From: Gracilibacteraceae bacterium
Lineage (GTDB): Bacteria > Bacillota > Desulfitobacteriia > Desulfitobacteriales > Syntrophobotulaceae
Assembly (NCBI GenBank): GCA_031263945.1
Contig: JAISEW010000096.1
Location: forward strand, 1-5,208
Length of the DNA: 5,208 nucleotides
Reading direction: 5' to 3'
Shown: positions 1 to 5,208 of the stretch, piece by piece
Layout of the letters: each line of letters starts with the position of its first letter
Numbering within the stretch: the first letter of the stretch is position 1
Notes under the pieces: model-generated
What the model was told of the DNA's origin: nothing
The model's database searches: none
The model's input: the letters and a program-made list of their open reading frames with translations, nothing else
Program-made: the position numbers and the translations under genes

Positions 1-79
1 GAGGAAATCGCGGGGGACGGTGCGATCACGGGGGACGGGGCGGATGGCCATCGCCCCCTACGCCCGCGCATTCCTCCGC
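1..79. repeat. Intergenic palindromic repeat copy, left end of window
   Basis: Positions 37-57 form an imperfect palindrome (GGGGCG, a bulged G, ATGGCCAT, CGCCCC) followed by CCTACG. The same pattern recurs right of the MBOAT gene, once inverted (4807-4848) and once in direct orientation (4883-4941). The shared parts are GGAAATCGCGG at 3-13, the palindrome plus CCTACG at 39-62, and a CGC...ATTC.TCCGCC tail ending near 79. CGGGGGACGG occurs twice (11-20 and 29-38), so this copy carries an 18-nt internal duplication relative to the inverted copy. It looks like a short dispersed intergenic element without coding capacity. The left boundary may lie outside the window. Confidence 0.6.
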
Positions 80-118
80 CAATGACGTTTGAACTGTAAC
101 GGATTTTGGACCGGCGGC

Positions 119-152
119 GGAATTAGGGTGGAATTACGGCAGGATTACGGGT
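119..152. repeat. Three imperfect tandem 11-12 nt repeats upstream of fba
   Basis: Three consecutive units read GGAATTAGGGT (119-129), GGAATTACGGCA (130-141) and GGATTACGGGT (142-152). They lie about 70-100 nt upstream of the aldolase start, directly before the leader hairpin. Phased short repeats in this position could be regulator binding sites, but no known operator consensus is recognised and the function is inference only. Confidence 0.4.
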
Positions 153-153
153 T

Positions 154-197
154 TATTCGGCGAATTAAGTTTTGATTAGTGCGCCGAATATTGTTTT
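154..197 (+). promoter_or_regulatory. Leader hairpin with T-rich tail ahead of fba (possible attenuator or terminator)
   Basis: TATTCGGCG (154-162) is the exact reverse complement of CGCCGAATA (182-190). Inside, AATTAA (163-168) pairs with TTGATT (172-177) with one G-U pair around a GTT loop, leaving a four-base bulge (178-181). TTGTTTT (191-197) follows at once. This is the architecture of an intrinsic terminator. It could end transcription arriving from the left, or act as an attenuator in the fba leader. It ends 7 nt before the ribosome binding site. No ligand-binding RNA class is recognised. Confidence 0.55.
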
Positions 198-204
198 ATC
201 TAAA

Positions 205-212
205 AGAAGGAG
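205..212 (+). promoter_or_regulatory. Ribosome binding site of fba
   Basis: AGAAGGAG lies 9 nt before the ATG at 222. It is a strong Shine-Dalgarno match and fixes the start of the aldolase gene, consistent with the MSLVPMKELL N-terminus typical of the family. Confidence 0.85.
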
Positions 213-221
213 TGAATAAAA

Positions 222-1076
222 ATGAGTCTCGTGCCCATGAAAGAACTTTTGCTTGCCGCCCAGAAGGGGCGCTACGCGGTGGGGGCCTTCAACTGTAATA
301 ATATGGAAATCGTGCAGGCGATCATCGCCGCGGCGGAGGCGGAAAAATCCCCGGTCGTCATCCAGGCCAGCCAGGGCGCCATCAAATACGCCGGCATCGC
401 TTACATCGCGGCCCTGACCAAGCTGGCGGCGGAAAACTCCTCCGTGCCGGTGGCCCTCCATCTCGACCACGGCACAAGTTTCGAGCAGTGCATGTCCTGC
501 GTGCGCAACGGTTTCACCTCGGTGATGATCGACGGTTCCAAACACGCGCTGGAAGATAATATCGCTCTGACGAAAAAAGTGGCGGAGGTGGCCCATCCGC
601 TCGGCATAACCGTGGAGGCGGAACTAGGCAAGATCGGCGGCACGGAAGATGATATCAAAGTAGAGGAATGGGACGCTCTTTTCACCGACCCGGACGAAGC
701 GGCCTATTTCAGCCGGGAAACACAGGTCGACGCGCTGGCGGTAGCTATCGGCACGGCGCACGGGCAGTATAAGGGCGTGCCCAAGCTGGATTTTGCCCGG
801 CTGAAAAAAATCGTGGCCAAAGTGTCCACGCCGCTGGTGCTGCACGGTTCATCCGGCGTGCCGAGCGAAGCGATCCAGGAAGCGATCGCCATCGGCGTCG
901 CCAAGGTGAATATCGACACGAACATCCGGGAAGCTTTTGTGGAGGCCGCGCGCAAGGTCCTGAACGCCGACGCGAAGGAGATCGACCCGCGCAAGGTGCT
1001 GGGGCCGGCCCGGGAAGCGGCGACGGAAGTTATCCGGGAAAAGATCCGCGTTTTTGGCAGCAGCGGGAAGGCGTAA
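222..1076 (+). CDS. fba: Class II (zinc) fructose-1,6-bisphosphate aldolase
   Basis: This cytosolic enzyme reversibly cleaves fructose-1,6-bisphosphate to dihydroxyacetone phosphate and glyceraldehyde-3-phosphate, in glycolysis and gluconeogenesis. The 284-residue product is full length for the Bacillus-type class II family. Visible landmarks are HLDHG at 80-84 (catalytic Asp82, zinc ligand His83), VEAELG at 131-136, GTAHGQYKG at 177-185 (zinc ligand His180), LHGSSG at 207-212 (zinc ligand His208) and the phosphate-binding VNIDT at 229-233. The C-terminus DPRKVLGPAREA...FGSS is characteristic. Tagatose-bisphosphate aldolases (GatY/KbaY) share the fold and most motifs. The HGQYKG.PKLDF segment and the neighbouring glpX favour fructose-1,6-bisphosphate as substrate. 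It is the first gene of a probable operon, and its stop codon lies one base before the transaldolase start. Residue roles are taken from the family. Confidence 0.96.
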   Translation: MSLVPMKELLLAAQKGRYAVGAFNCNNMEIVQAIIAAAEAEKSPVVIQASQGAIKYAGIAYIAALTKLAAENSSVPVALHLDHGTSFEQCMSCVRNGFTSVMIDGSKHALEDNIALTKKVAEVAHPLGITVEAELGKIGGTEDDIKVEEWDALFTDPDEAAYFSRETQVDALAVAIGTAHGQYKGVPKLDFARLKKIVAKVSTPLVLHGSSGVPSEAIQEAIAIGVAKVNIDTNIREAFVEAARKVLNADAKEIDPRKVLGPAREAATEVIREKIRVFGSSGKA

Positions 1077-1077
1077 T

Positions 1078-1749
1078 ATGCGGTTTTTTCTTGATTCCGC
1101 CAATGCCGCCGAGATCGAGGAAGCGTGGGAAGGCGGCCTTATCGCCGGCGTGACCACGAACCCTTCGCTGGTGGCCAAAGAAGGCAAGGATTTCCACGCC
1201 CTGCTCAAAGTGATAACGGGCATCGTCGACGGCCCTATCAGCGCGGAAGTCTTGGATACGACGGCGGAGGGCATGGTGATCGAGGCGCGGGTCCTGGCCC
1301 GGGTCAGCCCTAATATCGTGGTCAAGCTGCCCGTGACCGCCGAGGGCCTGAAGGCGGCGCGCACGCTCGCGCTGGAAAAACCGCCGATAGCGACAAACGT
1401 GACTTTGGTGTTCACGCCTATGCAGGCATTGCTGGCGGCGCGGGCCGGCGCCGCTTACGTCAGCCCTTTTGTGGGCCGTCTGGACGACATCGGTCAGGAC
1501 GGGCTGCAACTGGTGGACGACATCTGCCGGATCTTCGAGTTGCACGAGGTGGATTGCCGCGTCATCGCCGCCAGCATCCGGCATCCGGTACACGCTTTGG
1601 AAGCGGCGCTGCTGGGGGCGCATTTCGCCACCGTGCCGTTCGCCGTTTTGCGGCAATTGCTGAAACATCCGCTGACCGACGCCGGGATCGAGAGATTTCT
1701 TGCCGATTGGCGCGGGAGCGGTCTGGATCGCAGGGGTTCAAATTTTTGA
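1078..1749 (+). CDS. tal: TalC-type small transaldolase (fructose-6-phosphate aldolase family)
   Basis: The enzyme probably moves a dihydroxyacetone unit between sedoheptulose-7-phosphate and glyceraldehyde-3-phosphate, giving erythrose-4-phosphate and fructose-6-phosphate (non-oxidative pentose phosphate pathway, cytosol). The start is the ATG at 1078, which gives the canonical MRFFLDSAN N-terminus with GGGAAGG 6 nt upstream; a longer reading from 1054 would overlap fba. The 223 residues carry Asp6, VTTNPS at 25-30, the Schiff-base Lys83 in VVKLPVT, TNVTL at 106-110, YVSPFVGRLDD at 127-137 and AASIRHP at 164-170. Glu57 (in SAEV) and Phe131 stand where fructose-6-phosphate aldolases such as E. 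coli FsaA have Gln59 and Tyr131, so transaldolase activity is more likely. About ten residues beyond the usual FLADW end overlap a hairpin at the 3' end. Family membership is sure; the substrate call is an inference from two residues. Confidence 0.93.
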   Translation: MRFFLDSANAAEIEEAWEGGLIAGVTTNPSLVAKEGKDFHALLKVITGIVDGPISAEVLDTTAEGMVIEARVLARVSPNIVVKLPVTAEGLKAARTLALEKPPIATNVTLVFTPMQALLAARAGAAYVSPFVGRLDDIGQDGLQLVDDICRIFELHEVDCRVIAASIRHPVHALEAALLGAHFATVPFAVLRQLLKHPLTDAGIERFLADWRGSGLDRRGSNF

Positions 1750-1759
1750 ACCCGCTTTT
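1734..1759 (+). terminator. Hairpin on the tal stop codon, possible partial terminator or attenuator before glpX
   Basis: GGGTTCAAA (1734-1742) and TTTGAACCC (1745-1753) form a perfect 9-bp inverted repeat around TT, followed by GC and TTTT (1756-1759). The tal stop codon TGA (1747-1749) lies inside the right arm. The T-run is short, and glpX begins 19 nt later with its own strong ribosome binding site. Partial termination or protection of the upstream mRNA is therefore more likely than a full stop. Confidence 0.5.
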
Positions 1760-1767
1760 AACTTAAG

Positions 1768-1774
1768 AAGGAGG
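1768..1774 (+). promoter_or_regulatory. Ribosome binding site of glpX
   Basis: AAGGAGG lies 4 nt before the ATG at 1779, within a purine-rich stretch starting at 1765. The spacing is slightly short but the match is near perfect. It supports the start giving MERELAMEFARVTEAAA, the conserved GlpX N-terminus. Confidence 0.8.
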
Positions 1775-1778
1775 GCCT

Positions 1779-2753
<975 letters not shown>

Positions 2754-2763
2754 GAGGAAAGGA

Positions 2764-2778
2764 ATGGACCAGCCATGA
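2764..2778 (+). other. Possible four-codon coupling ORF (MDQP) overlapping the lipoprotein start
   Basis: An ATG at 2764 directly follows the purine-rich AGAGGAAAGGA (2753-2763) and reads Met-Asp-Gln-Pro-stop. Its TGA overlaps the lipoprotein ATG in an ATGA junction (2775-2778). The only Shine-Dalgarno-like sequence nearby is closer to this mini-ORF than is usual and rather far (11 nt) from the lipoprotein start. Either it serves the lipoprotein with long spacing, or ribosomes ending here reinitiate on the next gene. This may be chance. Confidence 0.25.
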
Positions 2779-3347
2779 AAAAAATTATCCTTTTGGCCGT
2801 CAGCCTGTTGTTATTGCTCACCTTTTCCGCCTGCGGCGGCGGCGGAACACCGCCGGCGGCCAGCACCCCCCCGCCGGCGGAAGTTCCGGCGGACACTCTG
2901 ACGGGAGAGACCGTTGAAATACTCGCCGCGGTGGTCGCGGCGGCGGGCGAAGCGGCGGAAGCGCCCTTGCCGCAGTCGTTTGAGGATCAGGTGACAGCGG
3001 AAAACTGCCAGGGGATGCTGGGACTGACCCCGGAGCAGTTTGCCGAATATGTCACGGACGCTTATGTTTCCAATGCCGCTCTGACTACCTCCGCGCACGA
3101 GGTCGCCCTGGTCAAATGCAATGACCCGGCCGCGGCCGCCGAAGTCAAGGCTTTGATCGCCGAGGGTTTCGATTCGCAAAAATGGGTCTGCGTCCTGCCG
3201 GATGAAAGCAGCGTCGTCGATTCCGGCAGTTATGTCCTGCTGCTCGCGACGAGCAGCGACTACGCCGAGGCTTTGACCGCCGGTTTCACCGCGCTGGCGG
3301 CGGATAACACCGGCGAAAAGATCGTGTTTTACACCAGCCCGCGCTAA
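2775..3347 (+). CDS. Putative lipoprotein resembling DUF4358 family
   Basis: The function is unknown. The N-terminus MKK, a hydrophobic stretch (residues 4-17) and FSAC with Cys20 form a type II (lipoprotein) signal, so the protein should be lipid-anchored outside the cytoplasmic membrane. A Gly/Pro/Ala-rich linker (about 21-40) leads to a domain of about 145 residues. Its pattern, with MLGLTPEQFAEYV at 81-93, a central HEVALVKCNDPAAAAEVKALI and GSYVLLLATS at 151-160, resembles DUF4358 lipoproteins of Bacillota. These often sit beside MBOAT and DHHW-family genes, which fits the MBOAT gene 6 nt downstream. A role with that acyltransferase at the cell surface is inference. The gene lies 21 nt after glpX and is probably co-transcribed. 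A seven-C run (2866-2872) in the linker is the only slippage-prone tract. The lipoprotein call is strong; the family call is from memory of its pattern. Confidence 0.8.
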   Translation: MKKIILLAVSLLLLLTFSACGGGGTPPAASTPPPAEVPADTLTGETVEILAAVVAAAGEAAEAPLPQSFEDQVTAENCQGMLGLTPEQFAEYVTDAYVSNAALTTSAHEVALVKCNDPAAAAEVKALIAEGFDSQKWVCVLPDESSVVDSGSYVLLLATSSDYAEALTAGFTALAADNTGEKIVFYTSPR

Positions 3348-3353
3348 GTCCCG

Positions 3354-4760
3354 ATGCTTTTTTCCAGCCTCACGTTTCTCTATTGGTTCCTGCCCTTGGT
3401 GCTGGCGCTGTATTTTATCACGCCGGCGCCGGGCGGTTCCACGCGCTGGCGCAACGCGGCCCTGCTGATCGCCAGTCTCGTGTTTTACGCCTGGGGCGAA
3501 CCGGTCTATGTGCTGCTCATGGCGGCGGAATCCGTCGCCGGCTGGGTCTGCGGCCTGTTGATCGAACGCTGGCGGGGGCGGCCCGGCGCGCGGGCGGCCC
3601 TCATATTATCGCTGGTCGTGGGCATCGGCGCCCTGATGTTTTTCAAATATGCCAATTTTTTCCTGGGAAACATCAACACGCTCTTCGGCGCGACGATCGC
3701 GATGCTGCGCGTCACCTTGCCGATCGGCATAAGTTTTTACACCTTCCAGATATTGAGCTATACGATCGATCTTTACCGGGGGCGCGCCAATTTGCAGCCC
3801 AACCTGCCGGCTTTTTGCATGTATGTGATGCTGTTCCCTCCGCTGATCGCCGGGCCGATCATCCGTTATGTGGATGTGGAGCGCGCGCTGAGTGAGCGGC
3901 GGCATACGCTGTCGGAATTCGCCCTCGGGGTCCGCCGTTTTGTTATCGGTTTGGGAAAAAAGGTGCTGATCGCCAACGTCCTGGGCGAACTGGCCGCTCT
4001 GGCCAAGGCCAGCGAGGAAAACAGCCTGCTTTTCGCCTGGGTGTACATAATCGCTTACGCTTTTCATATATATTTTGATTTCTCCGGCTACAGCGACATG
4101 GCGCTGGGCTTGGGGCGCATCTTTGGGTTCCGTTTTCTGGAAAACTTCAACTACCCCTATATCGCCCGGAGCATCACCGAATTCTGGCGGCGCTGGCATA
4201 TCTCCCTCTCCGGCTGGTTTCGCGACTATGTCTACATTCCGCTCGGCGGCAACCGCGTCACGCCGGCCCGGCATATCTTCAATATTTTTGTGGTTTGGTT
4301 CCTGACCGGATTTTGGCACGGCGCCGGCTGGAATTTCATCATCTGGGGTATGTATTTCGCTATGCTGCTTTTGCTGGAAAAATATGTATTGCGAGATCTG
4401 CTGACGCGCCTGCCCCGTCCGGCCGCTCACGCCTGGGTGGCGCTCTGCGTTCTCGTCAGCTGGGCTTTTTTCGACGCGCCGACGCTGACGGCGGCCACGC
4501 AAACCATCGGGCATATGTTCGGCGCCGGCGTGGATTCATGGGCCGGCGTCGATTCCCTGTACTATCTGCGCAGTTACGCCGTGCCGCTCCTGATGGCCGC
4601 CGCCGGCTGTACGCCGCTGCCTGCCCGCCTGTGGGCCGCCTGCCCCGGCGCGCGGCTGAAAGCGGTGGCGGAGCCTTGTCTGGTCGCCGCTCTGCTGCTC
4701 TTAGTCACCGCGTACCTCGTGGACGGCTCCTTTAACCCGTTTATCTATTTCCGTTTTTAG
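3354..4760 (+). CDS. MBOAT-family membrane O-acyltransferase (AlgI/DltB type)
   Basis: This integral membrane protein is expected to pass acyl groups, usually acetyl, across the membrane for transfer to an extracellular polymer; the acceptor cannot be read from sequence. The 468 residues are full length, from MLFSSLTFLYWFLP to the typical NPFIYFRF C-terminus, with roughly ten hydrophobic segments. Family landmarks are LPIGISFYTFQ, LIAGPIIRY at 164-172, DFSGYSDMALGLG from 242, EFWRRWHISLSGWFRDYVYI with conserved His282, and TGFWHGAGWNFIIWG with the presumed catalytic His322. The start is 6 nt after the lipoprotein stop and lacks a recognisable Shine-Dalgarno sequence, so translation is probably coupled. 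An AlgJ/AlgX- or DHHW-type SGNH partner usually lies nearby but is absent downstream here. Alginate and D-alanylation roles are not supported by the neighbours. Confidence 0.95.
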   Translation: MLFSSLTFLYWFLPLVLALYFITPAPGGSTRWRNAALLIASLVFYAWGEPVYVLLMAAESVAGWVCGLLIERWRGRPGARAALILSLVVGIGALMFFKYANFFLGNINTLFGATIAMLRVTLPIGISFYTFQILSYTIDLYRGRANLQPNLPAFCMYVMLFPPLIAGPIIRYVDVERALSERRHTLSEFALGVRRFVIGLGKKVLIANVLGELAALAKASEENSLLFAWVYIIAYAFHIYFDFSGYSDMALGLGRIFGFRFLENFNYPYIARSITEFWRRWHISLSGWFRDYVYIPLGGNRVTPARHIFNIFVVWFLTGFWHGAGWNFIIWGMYFAMLLLLEKYVLRDLLTRLPRPAAHAWVALCVLVSWAFFDAPTLTAATQTIGHMFGAGVDSWAGVDSLYYLRSYAVPLLMAAAGCTPLPARLWAACPGARLKAVAEPCLVAALLLLVTAYLVDGSFNPFIYFRF

Positions 4761-4783
4761 GAGGCGGTCTCGAGCCGCCCTCC
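4760..4783 (+). terminator. GC-rich hairpin on the MBOAT stop codon, weak terminator candidate
   Basis: GGAGGCGG (4760-4767) pairs with CCGCCCTCC (4775-4783) with one bulged C, around a short loop containing CTCGA. It begins at the last base of the TAG stop. No T-run follows, so it is not a standard intrinsic terminator. It may be an mRNA-end stabiliser, a Rho-dependent stop region or the first palindrome of the repeat cluster. Confidence 0.35.
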
Positions 4784-4806
4784 GCTGAAGACGCGATCGT
4801 ACAAAT

Positions 4807-4848
4807 CGTAGGAGCGATGGCAATCGCCCCGTTCTCCGCGATTTCCCC
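4807..4848 (-). repeat. Inverted relative of the left-end palindromic repeat
   Basis: Read on the minus strand, this block gives GGGGAAATCGCGG, then GAACGG, then the imperfect palindrome GGCGATTGCCATCGC and CCTACG. It matches positions 3-62 apart from an 18-nt insertion there and scattered substitutions. The palindrome core is 4811-4830. Confidence 0.6.
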
Positions 4849-4882
4849 ACGCCGCGCCACGCAAATGGATGACAGGAACCAT

Positions 4883-4941
4883 GGGCGGATTGCCATCCGC
4901 CCCTACGGAAATCCCCACGGCGCAACCGTATTCGTCCGCCG
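4883..4941 (+). repeat. Direct relative of the left-end repeat, with perfect palindrome
   Basis: GGGCGGAT (4883-4890) and ATCCGCCC (4895-4902) are perfect 8-bp arms around TGCC. CCTACGG, a CGCAACCGTATTCGTCCGCC tail (4921-4940) and nearby bases parallel positions 41-79 in the same orientation. Confidence 0.55.
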
Positions 4942-4957
4942 CCTTACCGTTGGCGGC
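4938..4957. repeat. Short GC-rich inverted repeat
   Basis: GCCGCC (4938-4943) and GGCGGC (4952-4957) form a perfect 6-bp stem with an eight-base loop. It has no T-run on either side and is treated as part of the repeat mosaic. Confidence 0.4.
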
Positions 4958-4984
4958 ATCACAATAACATCGTGACGGGCATGG

Positions 4985-5005
4985 ATTCCGGGACAAGCCC
5001 GGAAT
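4985..5005. repeat. Perfect 8-bp palindromic repeat (ATTCCGGG...CCCGGAAT)
   Basis: ATTCCGGG (4985-4992) and CCCGGAAT (4998-5005) flank ACAAG, followed by GACG. This GGATTCCGGG...CCCGGAATGACG form is a type of short dispersed palindrome seen in many unrelated bacterial genomes. No T-run follows, so termination is unlikely. Confidence 0.6.
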
Positions 5006-5032
5006 GACGTGGGAAATGGATGAATGGCGCAG

Positions 5033-5049
5033 GCGGGTCGCGACCTACC
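5033..5049. repeat. Palindrome GGTCGCGACC with flanks
   Basis: GGTCGCGACC (5036-5045) is a perfect 10-bp palindrome. With GCG before and TACCC after it resembles short GTAGGTCGCGACCCGCC-type intergenic repeats found dispersed in various bacteria. It is the last palindrome before the promoter at 5086. Confidence 0.45.
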
Positions 5050-5085
5050 CACAAATTTGTCATGCACCCACAGGAGGCGCTCTTC

Positions 5086-5114
5086 TTGACAAAAAGCCCA
5101 ATTTGCTGTACTAT
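5086..5114 (+). promoter_or_regulatory. Sigma-70-type promoter firing out of the right edge
   Basis: TTGACA (5086-5091), a 17-nt spacer and TACTAT (5109-5114) give an exact -35 box, optimal spacing and a -10 box with one mismatch to TATAAT. Transcription would begin near 5121. At least about 85 nt of leader or gene start lie in the window, including a 6-bp inverted repeat ACCGGC (5167-5172) / GCCGGT (5202-5207). The downstream gene is out of view. Confidence 0.6.
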
Positions 5115-5208
5115 TTGGCAAAACCAGAAGCGTATTGACCGCTTTGTGGGAACGCGGCATCATCCAACCGGCGACGCGGTTTCACGCGCATAGTATCCCT
5201 TGCCGGTA

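Larger units (their letters stand above)
4761..5085. other. Gene-free mosaic of short palindromic repeats
   Basis: This stretch has no credible coding sequence on either strand. It is a string of separate palindromes, listed individually where clear, joined by short linkers. Open frames on the minus strand here (for example 4903-5163) translate palindrome sequence and have no domain-like pattern or ribosome binding site. Such clusters are typical of dispersed intergenic repeats accumulating at operon ends. Confidence 0.6.

Noticed and set aside
172..201. TTGATT with TTATCT as an fba promoter
   Set aside because: Transcription would start at about 208, inside the ribosome binding site, and the boxes lie in the leader hairpin. 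No other convincing promoter was found at 1-200; TTGGAC at 106-111 has no good -10 partner.
1054..1077. Upstream ATG at 1054 as start of the transaldolase
   Set aside because: It would overlap the end of fba and add eight residues absent from the family. The ATG at 1078 has a better ribosome binding site and gives the canonical N-terminus.
2866..2872. Seven-C tract in the lipoprotein gene as a phase-variation site
   Set aside because: It is short for slippage control, lies in a proline-coding linker of a GC-rich gene and the frame is intact.
3606..4514. Long minus-strand open frame (302 codons) opposite the MBOAT gene
   Set aside because: It is antisense to conserved MBOAT motifs, has low-complexity charged composition and lacks recognisable domains; a shadow frame of GC-rich coding DNA.
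4757..4996. Minus-strand open frame of 79 codons
   Set aside because: It is composed of repeat sequence and has no conserved motif.
4760..5050. CRISPR array
   Set aside because: The palindromes differ in sequence and spacing; there is no regular repeat-spacer pattern and no cas gene.
4903..5163. Minus-strand open frame of 86 codons in the right intergenic region
   Set aside because: Much of it translates the palindromic repeats, it runs across the promoter at 5086-5114 on the other strand, and it has no protein-family pattern.
5086..5193. 35-codon plus-strand frame from TTG at 5086, preceded by AGGAGG at 5072-5077
   Set aside because: The spacing is good, but the TTG is also the -35 box of a near-consensus promoter and the product resembles no known peptide. 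Chance is more likely, although not excluded.

Overview
The window is a GC-rich bacterial segment with five complete genes, all on the + strand, between two repeat-rich intergenic regions. Gene order and gene content suggest a Bacillota (Firmicutes) genome: aldolase, small transaldolase and GlpX in a row, then a DUF4358-type lipoprotein and an MBOAT acyltransferase, with strong AAGGAG-type ribosome binding sites ahead of two genes. A GC-rich lineage such as the Negativicutes is plausible. This placement is inferred from family knowledge and no phylogenetic marker was tested.

Layout: positions 1-221 are non-coding. They hold a palindromic repeat copy (1-79), a short run of imperfect tandem repeats (119-152) and a long hairpin followed by a T-rich stretch (154-197), just ahead of the first gene's ribosome binding site. 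Positions 222-2753 encode three central-carbon enzymes: class II fructose-1,6-bisphosphate aldolase (222-1076), a TalC-type transaldolase (1078-1749) and class II fructose-1,6-bisphosphatase GlpX (1779-2753). Together they interconvert triose phosphates, fructose-1,6-bisphosphate, fructose-6-phosphate and sedoheptulose-7-phosphate, linking gluconeogenesis to the non-oxidative pentose phosphate pathway. A hairpin sits exactly on the transaldolase stop codon and may tune expression between that gene and glpX.

Positions 2775-4760 encode two envelope proteins: a small lipoprotein resembling DUF4358 proteins and a full-length MBOAT O-acyltransferase of the AlgI/DltB type. The spacing (21 nt after glpX, then 6 nt) suggests they are read as an extension of the sugar-phosphate operon. 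The SGNH/DHHW partner that usually accompanies such an MBOAT does not follow it here.

Positions 4761-5208 contain no convincing gene. About 290 bases are a mosaic of short GC-rich palindromes, one of them an inverted relative of the repeat at the window's left end. The last ~120 bases carry a near-consensus sigma-70-type promoter (TTGACA, 17 nt, TACTAT) pointing out of the window, so a new transcription unit probably begins at the right edge.
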